A stretch of DNA of 64,000 nt from Ruminococcus sp. (GTDB taxonomy: Bacteria; Bacillota; Clostridia; Oscillospirales; Acutalibacteraceae), in the NCBI GenBank assembly GCA_004558485.1, contig SFCS01000003.1, forward strand, positions 92,313 to 156,312. Direction: 5' to 3'. Every line of letters begins with the position of its first letter. The stretch's first letter is position 1. Below are positions 51,783-59,718 of the stretch, piece by piece. Under the pieces are notes generated by a model, which ran no database searches, had not been told where the DNA came from, and saw nothing but the letters and a program-made list of their open reading frames with translations. The position numbers were made by a program, and so were the translations under genes.

Positions 51783-51811
51783 ATTATACGGTGCTTTTTA
51801 TGAAAATGCAA
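51783..51811 (-). promoter_or_regulatory. Promoter of the dcw operon
   Basis: TTGCAT, 17-bp spacer, perfect TATAAT on the minus strand, immediately upstream of the MraZ boxes. Confidence 0.85.
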
Positions 51812-51860
51812 GAGGTTTTGGAAAAAAAGTGAGCGGCGGGGAAAGAAAATTTTGGCAGCA

Positions 51861-51892
51861 AAAACCGCCGCGCTGTGAAAGCGCGGCGGTTT
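51861..51892 (-). terminator. Terminator of the nifS-srtB-thiI-pncC operon
   Basis: Stem AACCGCCGCGC / GCGCGGCGGTT with a 7-base loop; T5 follows on the minus strand. Confidence 0.9.
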
Positions 51893-51926
51893 GGTGTTTA
51901 TGTGGTTATGGGGTATCCTTGTTTGC

Positions 51927-53612
51927 CTATTTCGCCTCGCCTGCGGTCGCCGCGGTGAGCTGGGAGGAAGCCGTTGTGGCGGTCGTGGGGGGCTTGGGGA
52001 CGGAAGAGGAAGTCGTCGTGGGATTGGAGGACGGGACAACCGTGGCCGTCGTGGGGGGAGGTGCGGTGGTCGGTGTCGCGTCTGTTGTGGAAGGCACGGT
52101 GGGACGCCCTGAGGTCGTGGCAGTCGCCGTGGTGACGGCGGTCGTCGTGGGCGTCTGCGGTTTGATGGTGCTCGAACGGGCGTTGCGGCGCACCCAAATG
52201 CGCGGCATCAGGACGGTCGGATTGCGCGAAACGGCGACCGCAGAGGCGGTCTCGTTATCCCGCAGACGGCGGGCGACTGCCACAAAGGTGGCATTTTCAA
52301 AGCCGTATTCTTCTTTCGCCTGCGTCACGAGCAGCAACAGGTCGTCCTCCGGCGTGACGACGACGGAGGTGTTGAGCAGTGAGCGGGTGCGAATGTCCTC
52401 CACATATTGCCGAAAAGCATCGTCGTCGGCAAATTCCGTCTTTGCAAAGGCAAAGGCGTTGATTTCGTCGGGATCGAGCACCATCACCGCGAAAAGCTGC
52501 CACTTATCGGCGGAAAAAAGGGTGCTCATGTCGATGACGGCGTGCTCTTTGAAGAAGTCTGCCCGCCGATATTCGAGCAGAGACGAGAACATCTGTCCGT
52601 CGCCGGTGTTGTTGCCGTAAATGATGAGGGTCTTGTTGCGGCTTTGAGAGGAAACGAGCGTATTCCGACTGTCGAAGTACGGCACGCCGTAGGCAGAATA
52701 CTGCTGACGGAAATTGTGATTGGCATAATAGTCGCTGCCTGCGTTCTTCATGACGGGGTAGCTGATGTCCGTTCCGTCAATGCGTATCCACCCGCCGATG
52801 TCCGCGTTTTGCGCATACAGTGCGGTGAAACGCGGCAGGATGTCGCCGTTTTGTGCGGCGGTGTTATCGCTTATATACATGTTCTGCAGATCGCTGTACA
52901 GCGATTGGTTGACGGAGACCGACAAAAGGCGTCTGACGGAGAAGAAGCCGCCGGCGATGAGCACGCAGACCAGCAGCGGCAAAAGCAGCTTGCGGACGCG
53001 CTCCTTCGGCGAGTCGCCCTTCCACGGCAGCAGAAACGCCAAAAAGCGCCGCCTTTCCTCCACGGGGGCTGTCTGCGGGATCTCGACCTTGTTTTTCACG
53101 GGCGGCGGCAGCATCAGACTGCCCGCAGTCATGGCGGGATAGGCGGTTGCATACTGTCCGATCATGTCAAGGGCGATCGCCACCGCCTTTTCCCGCACCG
53201 CCTCGCGGGTGGTGCAGTCGGGGGAGGGCTGCATCTCCCGCACCCAGACGCGGGAGGCGTTGGCAAGCGCCAAAAACACCGTTCCGACCGGCTTACCCTC
53301 CTCGGTGTCGGGACCGGCAACGCCCGTGACGGACACGCCGATCGCCGCGTCCGCCAGGCGGCGCACCCCGTCCGCCATGGCGACGGCGGTCTCGGCGCTG
53401 ACAGCACCGACGGTGTCGAGAGTTGCGGCGGGAACGCCGAGGACGGTTCTCTTTATATCATTACTATATGCGGCAACGCCGCAGGTGAAAACAGCGGAGG
53501 CACCGGGAACGGCGGTGACGGCAGCGGAAAGCAGACCGGCGGTGCAGGACTCTGCCGTCGCCAGCTGCAGATTTTTCTCACGCAAAAGTGCCAAGACCTG
53601 TGCCGCGTCCAT
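51927..53612 (-). CDS. Fusion of CinA/PncC NMN amidase with a catalytically defective class B sortase
   Basis: A 561-residue single frame. Residues 1-157 are a CinA C-terminal (PncC) domain: ATAESCTAGLLSA with the catalytic Ser, GVAAYSNDIKRTVLGV, and VTGVAGP...GKPVGTVF. This enzyme deamidates nicotinamide mononucleotide. After a basic linker a membrane segment (208-228) leads to an extracytoplasmic sortase B-like domain (about 255-450). There the catalytic His position reads IIYGNN (Asn334 instead of His) and the Cys position LLLLVTQ (Gln431 instead of Cys); the Arg pair 448-449 remains. A Thr/Pro/Ala-rich tail occupies 483-561. The sortase part, including RDNE after the Arg, is paralogous to the intact sortase at 54802-56430. 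No ribosome site precedes the internal ATG at residue 161, so one polypeptide is expected, cytoplasmic amidase inside and pseudo-sortase outside. AAAGGAG supports the start. Confidence 0.9.
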   Translation of the reverse strand: MDAAQVLALLREKNLQLATAESCTAGLLSAAVTAVPGASAVFTCGVAAYSNDIKRTVLGVPAATLDTVGAVSAETAVAMADGVRRLADAAIGVSVTGVAGPDTEEGKPVGTVFLALANASRVWVREMQPSPDCTTREAVREKAVAIALDMIGQYATAYPAMTAGSLMLPPPVKNKVEIPQTAPVEERRRFLAFLLPWKGDSPKERVRKLLLPLLVCVLIAGGFFSVRRLLSVSVNQSLYSDLQNMYISDNTAAQNGDILPRFTALYAQNADIGGWIRIDGTDISYPVMKNAGSDYYANHNFRQQYSAYGVPYFDSRNTLVSSQSRNKTLIIYGNNTGDGQMFSSLLEYRRADFFKEHAVIDMSTLFSADKWQLFAVMVLDPDEINAFAFAKTEFADDDAFRQYVEDIRTRSLLNTSVVVTPEDDLLLLVTQAKEEYGFENATFVAVARRLRDNETASAVAVSRNPTVLMPRIWVRRNARSSTIKPQTPTTTAVTTATATTSGRPTVPSTTDATPTTAPPPTTATVVPSSNPTTTSSSVPKPPTTATTASSQLTAATAGEAK

Positions 53613-53629
53613 GCTGTTTCGCTCCTTTG

Positions 53630-54805
53630 TTACTGGATTTTTATATACCGCAGACCGGAAAGCGCCTCCTCGACCAGTGCGTCGACGGCGAGTGTCTCCT
53701 CGGCTTTTTCGAGCTGCTGCCGCTTTGGGCGGGTGCAGGGATGCCGCGGGGTGAACACGGTGCAGCAGTCCTCAAACGGCTGGATGGAGATGTCAAAGGT
53801 GCCGATCTTTCTGGAGAGCTGCACGATCTCCTCCTTGTCCATGCCGATGACGGGACGGAACACCGGCAGCGTTGCCAACGCATCGGTGCAGGCGATGGCG
53901 GGGATGGTCTGACTGGCTACCTGTCCGACGCTTTCTCCCGTGACCAGTGCGCCGCAATCGTTATCGGCGGCGATGCGGCAGGAAAGACGCATCATGAACC
54001 GTCGCATGATGAGCGTGAAATATTCCTCGGGACATTTTTCCCGAATTTGCTCCTGAATGTGGGTGAAGGGGACGACGCACAGCGTCATGCGTCCCGCAAA
54101 CTGCGCCACCTGCTCCAAAAGGTCGACGACCTTCTGTTCGGCGCGCTCGCTGGTGTAGGGCGGGGAGGCAAAATGGATGCCGAAAAGCTCAACGCCGCGC
54201 TTTGCCATCATATAGGCGGCAACGGGGGAGTCGATGCCGCCGGAAATGAGGATGCCGCATCTGCCGCCCGTGCCGACGGGCATGCCGCCTGCACCGGGGA
54301 GCTGATCGGCGTGCACATAGGCACCGAAATCGCGAATCTCCACAAATACGGTGACATCCGGCGTGTGCACATCCACTCTGAGATGTGGGAATGCCGACAG
54401 AATGCGCCCGCCGATCTCGCGGCTGATCTCCGGCGAGGAGAGCGGGAAGGTCTTGTCGGCGCGTTTTGTCTCCACCTTGAAGGTGGAAACAAAACGCAGT
54501 GTATCCGCCAGATAATCGACGGCGGCATCGCCGATGGCGTCGATGTCTTTTTCCGCAACGCGCGCCCGCGAAAAGGCGGCGATGCCGAATACCTTGGACA
54601 CCGCCTCGGCGGCGGCGGTCAGATCCGCTGTCGGTGCGGTCGGTTCGATATAGATGGTGGACTGCGCCAGGCGGAGATCAAATTTTCCGATCTTATTCAG
54701 GCGGCGGCGCAGATTGCGCATCAGCGCATCCTCAAAGGTGCTGCGGTTGAGCCCTTTGAGCGCCAGCTCGCCGTTCTTGATAAGCAAAATTTCCGTTTCG
54801 GTCAT
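53630..54805 (-). CDS. thiI: tRNA 4-thiouridine synthetase ThiI
   Basis: A 391-residue enzyme that adenylates U8 of tRNA and inserts sulfur from a cysteine desulfurase persulfide. Domains in order are an N-terminal ferredoxin-like region, THUMP (about 60-165), and the PP-loop ATPase with ILISGGIDSPVAAYMMAKRG. The conserved Cys in PAIACTDAL (Cys343-like) is present. There is no C-terminal rhodanese domain, as usual in Firmicutes. Its ATG overlaps the srtB stop (ATGA). The cysteine desulfurase two genes upstream is the likely sulfur donor. Confidence 0.95.
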   Translation of the reverse strand: MTETEILLIKNGELALKGLNRSTFEDALMRNLRRRLNKIGKFDLRLAQSTIYIEPTAPTADLTAAAEAVSKVFGIAAFSRARVAEKDIDAIGDAAVDYLADTLRFVSTFKVETKRADKTFPLSSPEISREIGGRILSAFPHLRVDVHTPDVTVFVEIRDFGAYVHADQLPGAGGMPVGTGGRCGILISGGIDSPVAAYMMAKRGVELFGIHFASPPYTSERAEQKVVDLLEQVAQFAGRMTLCVVPFTHIQEQIREKCPEEYFTLIMRRFMMRLSCRIAADNDCGALVTGESVGQVASQTIPAIACTDALATLPVFRPVIGMDKEEIVQLSRKIGTFDISIQPFEDCCTVFTPRHPCTRPKRQQLEKAEETLAVDALVEEALSGLRYIKIQ

Positions 54806-56430
54806 GCTGTTGTTCCTTCCGTTTGTGTGTTGGACTTAGTGGTATGAGACTCATCAGGGGAGATGTCTGGCACATCGGCGGTGGCAGCAGTCATCGCGGT
54901 TGCCGCCGTCGTCGCGGCGGTCGTTGCTGCCGTGGTTGCCGTAGTGCGTGTGCGCGTTGCGCGCGAACCGGTGGGATCGGTCGCGGGAGTTGCTTCATCG
55001 GTGGCGGCAGTCGTTGTTGCGACGGTTGTTGTCGCCGTTGTTGCAACGGTCGCGGCGGCGGTCGTGCCGACGGCGTCCGGCAGGTGATAGTCCGTTTCCG
55101 TATAGAACACATGCGGCGTCAGCCCCTGTGCCGTATACCAGGCGTAGGGCATGATGACATCGGCATTATCGGTGATGGAGGCGGTGTTCACCTGCGTGTC
55201 CTCGTTGTCGCGCACACGGCGGGCAATGACCGCCATTCTGCCGTCGGCGACCTTCACCTGACTCTTGTTGGTGCAGGTGGACAAAATGAGCAGCTCGTCA
55301 GTCGCACTGACATCGACGGGATAGTCATACAGCGAACGGGCACGCAGCTCGGCAACATAGTTCATGAAATCGTTGTCGTCGGCAAAGGCGGTGCGCAGAT
55401 AGCCGTAGTAGCGCTCCGCATCCGCGCCCTCGTCGCTGACGATGACGGCGAACACCTTATATTGGTTATTTTCATAGATGGTGTTGAAATGGATGAGCGG
55501 GGCGGAGCGGGCATAGTAGACATTACCGAGGAGCTTATTGAGCTTGGCAAACATCATGCCGCTCGCCATATTGTGCCCGTAGATGATGCTGACGCGGTTG
55601 GACATGTTCCGCTCGACGGTGTTGTTTTTGTCGAGGAACAGCGTCCCGCTGCGGCTTTTAGAGCCGTCAAAGGCGTGTGAAAGATAGGTGTCGTTGTTGT
55701 CGCAATGCACGACGGGCTGGTTGATATTCAGGAATTTTGCGGCGTCGTTGGAGGAATAGGACAGCCATCCCGCGATATCGCGGTTCACATCGTAAAGGCG
55801 GCGGAAGGTCGCCTGCATGCCGGTGGGATAGTCATAGCCGCTGGTGGTCTCCTCGATGGTTGCCGTGTCGGTGTACAGCTTTTCATACCGTGCGGTGTCG
55901 TTCTGCACCCTGCGCGGTTCGATCACCATATAATACAGCAAAAAGCCGAGCGAGCACAAAAACACCAAAAGCGAGAGCAGGAAAACGCATTTGCGCACGA
56001 TCTCGGAGGCGGGATCGCTCTTTTGCGGGAAAATGCTGCCGGCGGCGCGGGTGAGGAGATTTTTCTCCGCGGCAGGCTTTTCGACGGCGACATCCCCGAC
56101 AACGCGGTCACTGTCAGCCTTCGGTGCACGGCGCTTGTCAACGGCGTGCCGCCGTTTTGTCGGACGGGGCGCGGGGGCGGGTGATTCTTCCTCCTCGTCT
56201 TCGTCGTCCTCGTCAACATCCAAAAGCGTCCGGAACAGCGCGGCTTCCTTCACTGCGTCGTTTTCGCTGTTCGGCGACAGGGGCAGCGCGGTCTTTTCGG
56301 TCGGCAGCGGCTCCTCCGTCGGTTCGTTTTGCGCCGGCTGCGGCGTGCTTTCTGTTTGCAGCTCCTGCAAAAGTGCCAAGATGGTTTGCTCGGTCACCTC
56401 GAACGCATCGTCATTTTCATGTTTTTTCAT
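54802..56430 (-). CDS. srtB: Class B sortase, active-site intact, with Thr-rich tail
   Basis: A 542-residue membrane transpeptidase. Residues 1-145 are a long acidic then basic cytoplasmic region with a DVDEDDEDEEEE run. A membrane segment is near 147-170. The sortase B domain (about 205-408) has VSIIYGHNM (catalytic His286), LILSTC (Cys386) and the Arg404-405 pair. Residues 455-520 are a Thr/Ala-rich tail, unusual at the C-terminus of a sortase. It should anchor secreted proteins to the peptidoglycan cross-bridge; no NPxTN-type substrate is in the window. GAAGGAG precedes the ATG, five bases after the cysteine desulfurase stop. Confidence 0.92.
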   Translation of the reverse strand: MKKHENDDAFEVTEQTILALLQELQTESTPQPAQNEPTEEPLPTEKTALPLSPNSENDAVKEAALFRTLLDVDEDDEDEEEESPAPAPRPTKRRHAVDKRRAPKADSDRVVGDVAVEKPAAEKNLLTRAAGSIFPQKSDPASEIVRKCVFLLSLLVFLCSLGFLLYYMVIEPRRVQNDTARYEKLYTDTATIEETTSGYDYPTGMQATFRRLYDVNRDIAGWLSYSSNDAAKFLNINQPVVHCDNNDTYLSHAFDGSKSRSGTLFLDKNNTVERNMSNRVSIIYGHNMASGMMFAKLNKLLGNVYYARSAPLIHFNTIYENNQYKVFAVIVSDEGADAERYYGYLRTAFADDNDFMNYVAELRARSLYDYPVDVSATDELLILSTCTNKSQVKVADGRMAVIARRVRDNEDTQVNTASITDNADVIMPYAWYTAQGLTPHVFYTETDYHLPDAVGTTAAATVATTATTTVATTTAATDEATPATDPTGSRATRTRTTATTAATTAATTAATAMTAATADVPDISPDESHTTKSNTQTEGTTA

Positions 56431-56434
56431 GGCG

Positions 56435-57568
56435 TTATCTCCTTCGTGCAAGTGTCTCAATGGCTACGGTGAGCGCCTCTGCAAGGCGGTCGATGTCCGC
56501 CTCTGTGTTGTGATGGCACAGGCTGATGCGCAGTGCGCTGTCGATCTCCGCGGCGGGCAGTCCCATCGCTTGCAGGACGGGACTTTTCGCGCCCTTCGCG
56601 CAGGCGGAGCCGCTGGAAACAAAAATATCGCGCTCGGAAAGAAAATGCAAAAGCGTTTCGCTTTTGAGTCCCGGCACGGACAGATGGACGATATACGGCA
56701 CGCCGTCGGCAGGCAGATGGAACACGACGGGTCGTCCCGCGAGGCGGTCAATGAGACGCGCCTTGAGTGTTTTGAAAAGCGCTTCCTGTTCGGCAAGCGG
56801 AGGCAGCGCCTCTGCCGCCGCGCCGAACGCAGCGATGAGCGGGGCAGCCTCTGTGCCGCCGCGCAGGGTGCGTTCCTGCAGCCCGCCGACCTGTCGCGGC
56901 AGGATGCGTGCGCCCTGCCGCAGATACAGCGCGCCGCAGCCCTTTGGGCCGTGCAGCTTGTGGGCACTGACCGTCATGGCATCCACCTGCCACCGCGCGC
57001 CGTACAGCGGCAGCTTTCCCGCCGCCTGCACCGCGTCGCAGTGGATGAAGGCAAAGGGGGAGCGGCGGCGGATGCCCGCTACCGCCTCGGGCAGCGAGAA
57101 ACGCGCGCCGGTCTCGTTGTTGACAAGCATCACCGATACAAGCGCCGTGTCGGGGCGGCAGGCGTCGACGATGGCGTCGGCGGTGATGCGCCCGTCGCCG
57201 TCCGGCAACAGGCGGGTAACGGCACAGCCTTCTTTTTCGAGCTGACCGCAGGCGGCAGCGACGGACGAATGCTCCACACCGGTTGTGACGATGTGCCTGC
57301 CGCGGCGGGCAAGCGCCGCAGCGGCGCCGAACACGGCGAGGTTGTTCGCCTCTGTGCCGCCGGAGGTGAACAGGATGTCCCGCGCGGGCACGCCCATCAG
57401 AGCGGCTACCTTTTCTCTGGCGGCGGTCAGCTCCCTTTCCGCCTCAAAGCCCAGACGGTGCAGAGAGGAGGGGTTGCCGAAACACTGCGTCATCATATAG
57501 ACAGCCTTTTTGGCCGCCGCATCGCACACAACGGTGGTGGCGCTGTTGTCGAGATATGTTATGCTCAA
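56435..57568 (-). CDS. Cysteine desulfurase (NifS/IscS-like)
   Basis: A 377-residue PLP enzyme releasing sulfur from cysteine as a persulfide. ITYLDNSATT opens the fold, TSGGTEANNLAV binds PLP, the Schiff-base Lys is in VSAHKLHGPKG, and the persulfide Cys is in SSGSACAKG, the short-loop NifS type. It most likely feeds ThiI in the same operon. The TTG at 57568 is used because the -10 box of the promoter overlaps the only upstream ATG (57610) and GAGG lies nine bases before the TTG. Confidence 0.92.
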   Translation of the reverse strand: MSITYLDNSATTVVCDAAAKKAVYMMTQCFGNPSSLHRLGFEAERELTAAREKVAALMGVPARDILFTSGGTEANNLAVFGAAAALARRGRHIVTTGVEHSSVAAACGQLEKEGCAVTRLLPDGDGRITADAIVDACRPDTALVSVMLVNNETGARFSLPEAVAGIRRRSPFAFIHCDAVQAAGKLPLYGARWQVDAMTVSAHKLHGPKGCGALYLRQGARILPRQVGGLQERTLRGGTEAAPLIAAFGAAAEALPPLAEQEALFKTLKARLIDRLAGRPVVFHLPADGVPYIVHLSVPGLKSETLLHFLSERDIFVSSGSACAKGAKSPVLQAMGLPAAEIDSALRISLCHHNTEADIDRLAEALTVAIETLARRR

Positions 57569-57601
57569 ACCGAAAGACCTCGCTTGTTCATATATGGTTT
57601 T

Positions 57602-57630
57602 ATTGTACATGATTTCCGTTGAAAACGCAA
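57602..57630 (-). promoter_or_regulatory. Promoter of the nifS-srtB-thiI-pncC operon
   Basis: TTGCGT, 17-bp spacer, TACAAT on the minus strand. It supports the TTG start of the desulfurase. Confidence 0.65.
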
Positions 57631-57669
57631 CCGTATTTTCAAAACTTGGGAAAGAAAGTAAAATAATAC

Positions 57670-57698
57670 TTGATTTTGCGGAAACGGTGTGCTATAAT
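57670..57698 (+). promoter_or_regulatory. Promoter of tRNA-Pro(GGG)
   Basis: TTGATT, 17-bp spacer, TATAAT, ending 22 bases before the tRNA. Confidence 0.8.
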
Positions 57699-57720
57699 TT
57701 CTCACGCGTCATAGAAGTAT

Positions 57721-57797
57721 CCGGGTGTAGCGCAGATTGGTAGCGCGCTTGAATGGGGTTCAAGAGGCCGCAGGTTCGACTCCTGTCACTCGGACCA
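57721..57797 (+). tRNA. tRNA-Pro (anticodon GGG)
   Basis: A full cloverleaf of 77 bases. Acceptor CCGGGTG pairs with CACTCGG, D-stem GCGC/GCGC, anticodon stem CTTGA/TCAAG with loop ATGGGGT (anticodon GGG), T-arm GCAGG-TTCGACT-CCTGT, and an encoded CCA end. Confidence 0.95.
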
Positions 57798-57801
57798 CGC
57801 G

Positions 57802-57834
57802 AAAAGCCGCCGACAGAAGTCGGCGGCTTTTTTA
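57802..57834 (+). terminator. Terminator after tRNA-Pro(GGG)
   Basis: Stem AAAAGCCGCCGAC / GTCGGCGGCTTTT around AGAA with six T. Confidence 0.9.
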
Positions 57835-57882
57835 GAGTGCATGGACGCACGAATGAATTTTTTAGGATGGGAAGTTTTTTCA

Positions 57883-59712
57883 ATGGCAGTGAGAGAGGAT
57901 CTTAGAAATATCGCCATCATCGCGCATGTTGACCACGGCAAGACGACGCTTGTGGATCAGATGCTGCGGCAAAGCGGCATTTTCCGCGCCAACGAGCAGG
58001 TGGAGGAGAGAGTGATGGACTCCGGTGACCTCGAACGGGAACGCGGGATCACCATTCTGTCCAAAAACACTGCCGTCAAATACGGCGACACCAAGATCAA
58101 CATTCTGGACACTCCCGGCCACGCCGATTTCGGCGGTGAGGTGGAACGCATTTTGCAGATGGTGGACGGGGTGCTGCTGCTGGTGGATGCCTTTGAGGGC
58201 TGTATGCCGCAGACGCGCTTTGTGCTGAAAAAGGCGCTGGCGCTCGGCAAGGCGCCGATTGTGGTCATCAACAAGATCGATCGCGACGGGGCGCGTCCCG
58301 CCGAGGTGATCGACGAGCTGCTCGATCTGTTTATCGAGCTGGAGGCGGACGAGGATCAGCTCGATTTCCCCGTGATCTATGCCTCCGGCAGAGACGGCTA
58401 CGCCTCCACCGATCCCGCCGCCCGCAGCGGCAATATGCAGCCGCTGTTTGAGGCGATCCTCAAGTATGTTCCCGCCCCCGAGGGCGACATCGACGGTCCG
58501 CTGCAAATTCTGTTTTCAAACATCGATTATGACGATTATACCGGCCGCATCGGCATCGGCCGTGTGGAGCGCGGCACGGTGAAAAACGGCCAGGCTGTCA
58601 CCATCTGCCACGCCGACGGCACGACCACGAACGCCCGCATCGGCAAGCTGTTCCAGTTTGAGGGACTGCGCCGTGTGGAGCATGACAGCGCGGCGCTCGG
58701 CGATCTCATCGCCGTGACCGGCATCCCGGAGATCAGCATCGGCGAAACGGCGTGTGCGCCGGATCACATCGAGCCGCTGCCGTTTGTGCACATCGATGAA
58801 CCGACCATTTCCATGATCTTCATGGTCAACAACAGCCCCTTTGCCGGCAAGGAGGGCAAGTATGTCACCAGCCGCAACCTGCGCGATCGCCTGTTCAAAG
58901 AGGTGGAGACCAATGTCAGCATGCGGGTGCGCGAGACCGACAGCACGGACGCCTTCGAGGTGTCCGGCCGCGGCGAGCTGCATCTGTCTATTTTGATCGA
59001 GACCATGCGGCGGCAGGGCTATGAATTTGCCGTGAGCCGTCCGCAGGTGATCTATAAGAAGGACAGGGACGGCAACCTTTTGGAGCCGATGGAGCTTTTG
59101 ATGATCGAGGTGCCCGAGCAATATGTCGGCGCGGTCATGGAAAAGCTGGGGCCGCGCAAGGCGGAGATCCGCAACATGGGCACGCGCAACACCGGCACGA
59201 GCCATCTCGAGTTCCGTATCCCCGCGCGGGGACTTATGGGCTATCGGCAGCAGTTTTTGACCGATACCAACGGCAACGGCATCATGAACAGTGTGTTTGA
59301 CGGCTATGAGCCGTATAAGGGCGATATTCCGCAGCGCGCGCAGGGCTCTCTCGTGGTGTTTGAGACGGGCGAGACCAGCAGCTACGGTCTGTTTAATGCC
59401 CAGGAGCGCGGCAATCTGTTTGTCGGGCCTGCCGTGCCGGTATATGAGGGCATGATCGTCGGCGAGTCCCCGAAGGATGAGGATATTGCCGTCAATGTCT
59501 GCAAGAAAAAGCATGTCACCAACATGCGTGCCGCCGGTTCGGACGAGGCGCTGCGCCTGACACCGCCGACGGTGCTGTCGCTCGAGCAGTCGCTTGAGTT
59601 CATCAACGACGACGAGCTGGTGGAGGTCACGCCGCTCTCCATCCGTCTGCGCAAGAAGATCCTGTCGCAGGAACAGCGCATGAAGCAGGCGGCAAGAAAG
59701 AAAAACGGATAA
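57883..59712 (+). CDS. typA: Translational GTPase TypA/BipA
   Basis: A 609-residue ribosome-binding GTPase of the EF-G family. G1 is AHVDHGKTT, switch I RERGITI, G3 DTPGHADF, G4 NKIDRDGA. Domain II, the EF-G-like III/V domains (SGRGELHLSILIETMRRQGYE) and the BipA-specific C-terminus (GQARGSL-like PQRAQGSLVVFETGE and CKKKHVTNMRAAGSDEAL) follow. Start ATG 57883; an in-frame ATG at 57841 would add an unconserved leader. Only 49 bases separate it from the tRNA terminator and no promoter is evident there, so read-through may supply its mRNA. Confidence 0.96.
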   Translation: MAVREDLRNIAIIAHVDHGKTTLVDQMLRQSGIFRANEQVEERVMDSGDLERERGITILSKNTAVKYGDTKINILDTPGHADFGGEVERILQMVDGVLLLVDAFEGCMPQTRFVLKKALALGKAPIVVINKIDRDGARPAEVIDELLDLFIELEADEDQLDFPVIYASGRDGYASTDPAARSGNMQPLFEAILKYVPAPEGDIDGPLQILFSNIDYDDYTGRIGIGRVERGTVKNGQAVTICHADGTTTNARIGKLFQFEGLRRVEHDSAALGDLIAVTGIPEISIGETACAPDHIEPLPFVHIDEPTISMIFMVNNSPFAGKEGKYVTSRNLRDRLFKEVETNVSMRVRETDSTDAFEVSGRGELHLSILIETMRRQGYEFAVSRPQVIYKKDRDGNLLEPMELLMIEVPEQYVGAVMEKLGPRKAEIRNMGTRNTGTSHLEFRIPARGLMGYRQQFLTDTNGNGIMNSVFDGYEPYKGDIPQRAQGSLVVFETGETSSYGLFNAQERGNLFVGPAVPVYEGMIVGESPKDEDIAVNVCKKKHVTNMRAAGSDEALRLTPPTVLSLEQSLEFINDDELVEVTPLSIRLRKKILSQEQRMKQAARKKNG

Positions 59713-59718
59713 AATGTG

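Noticed and set aside
51927..53612. Two separate genes (pncC and a sortase) rather than a fusion
   Set aside because: No stop occurs between the domains, and the internal ATG at residue 161 has no ribosome site. A base error cannot be wholly excluded without reads.
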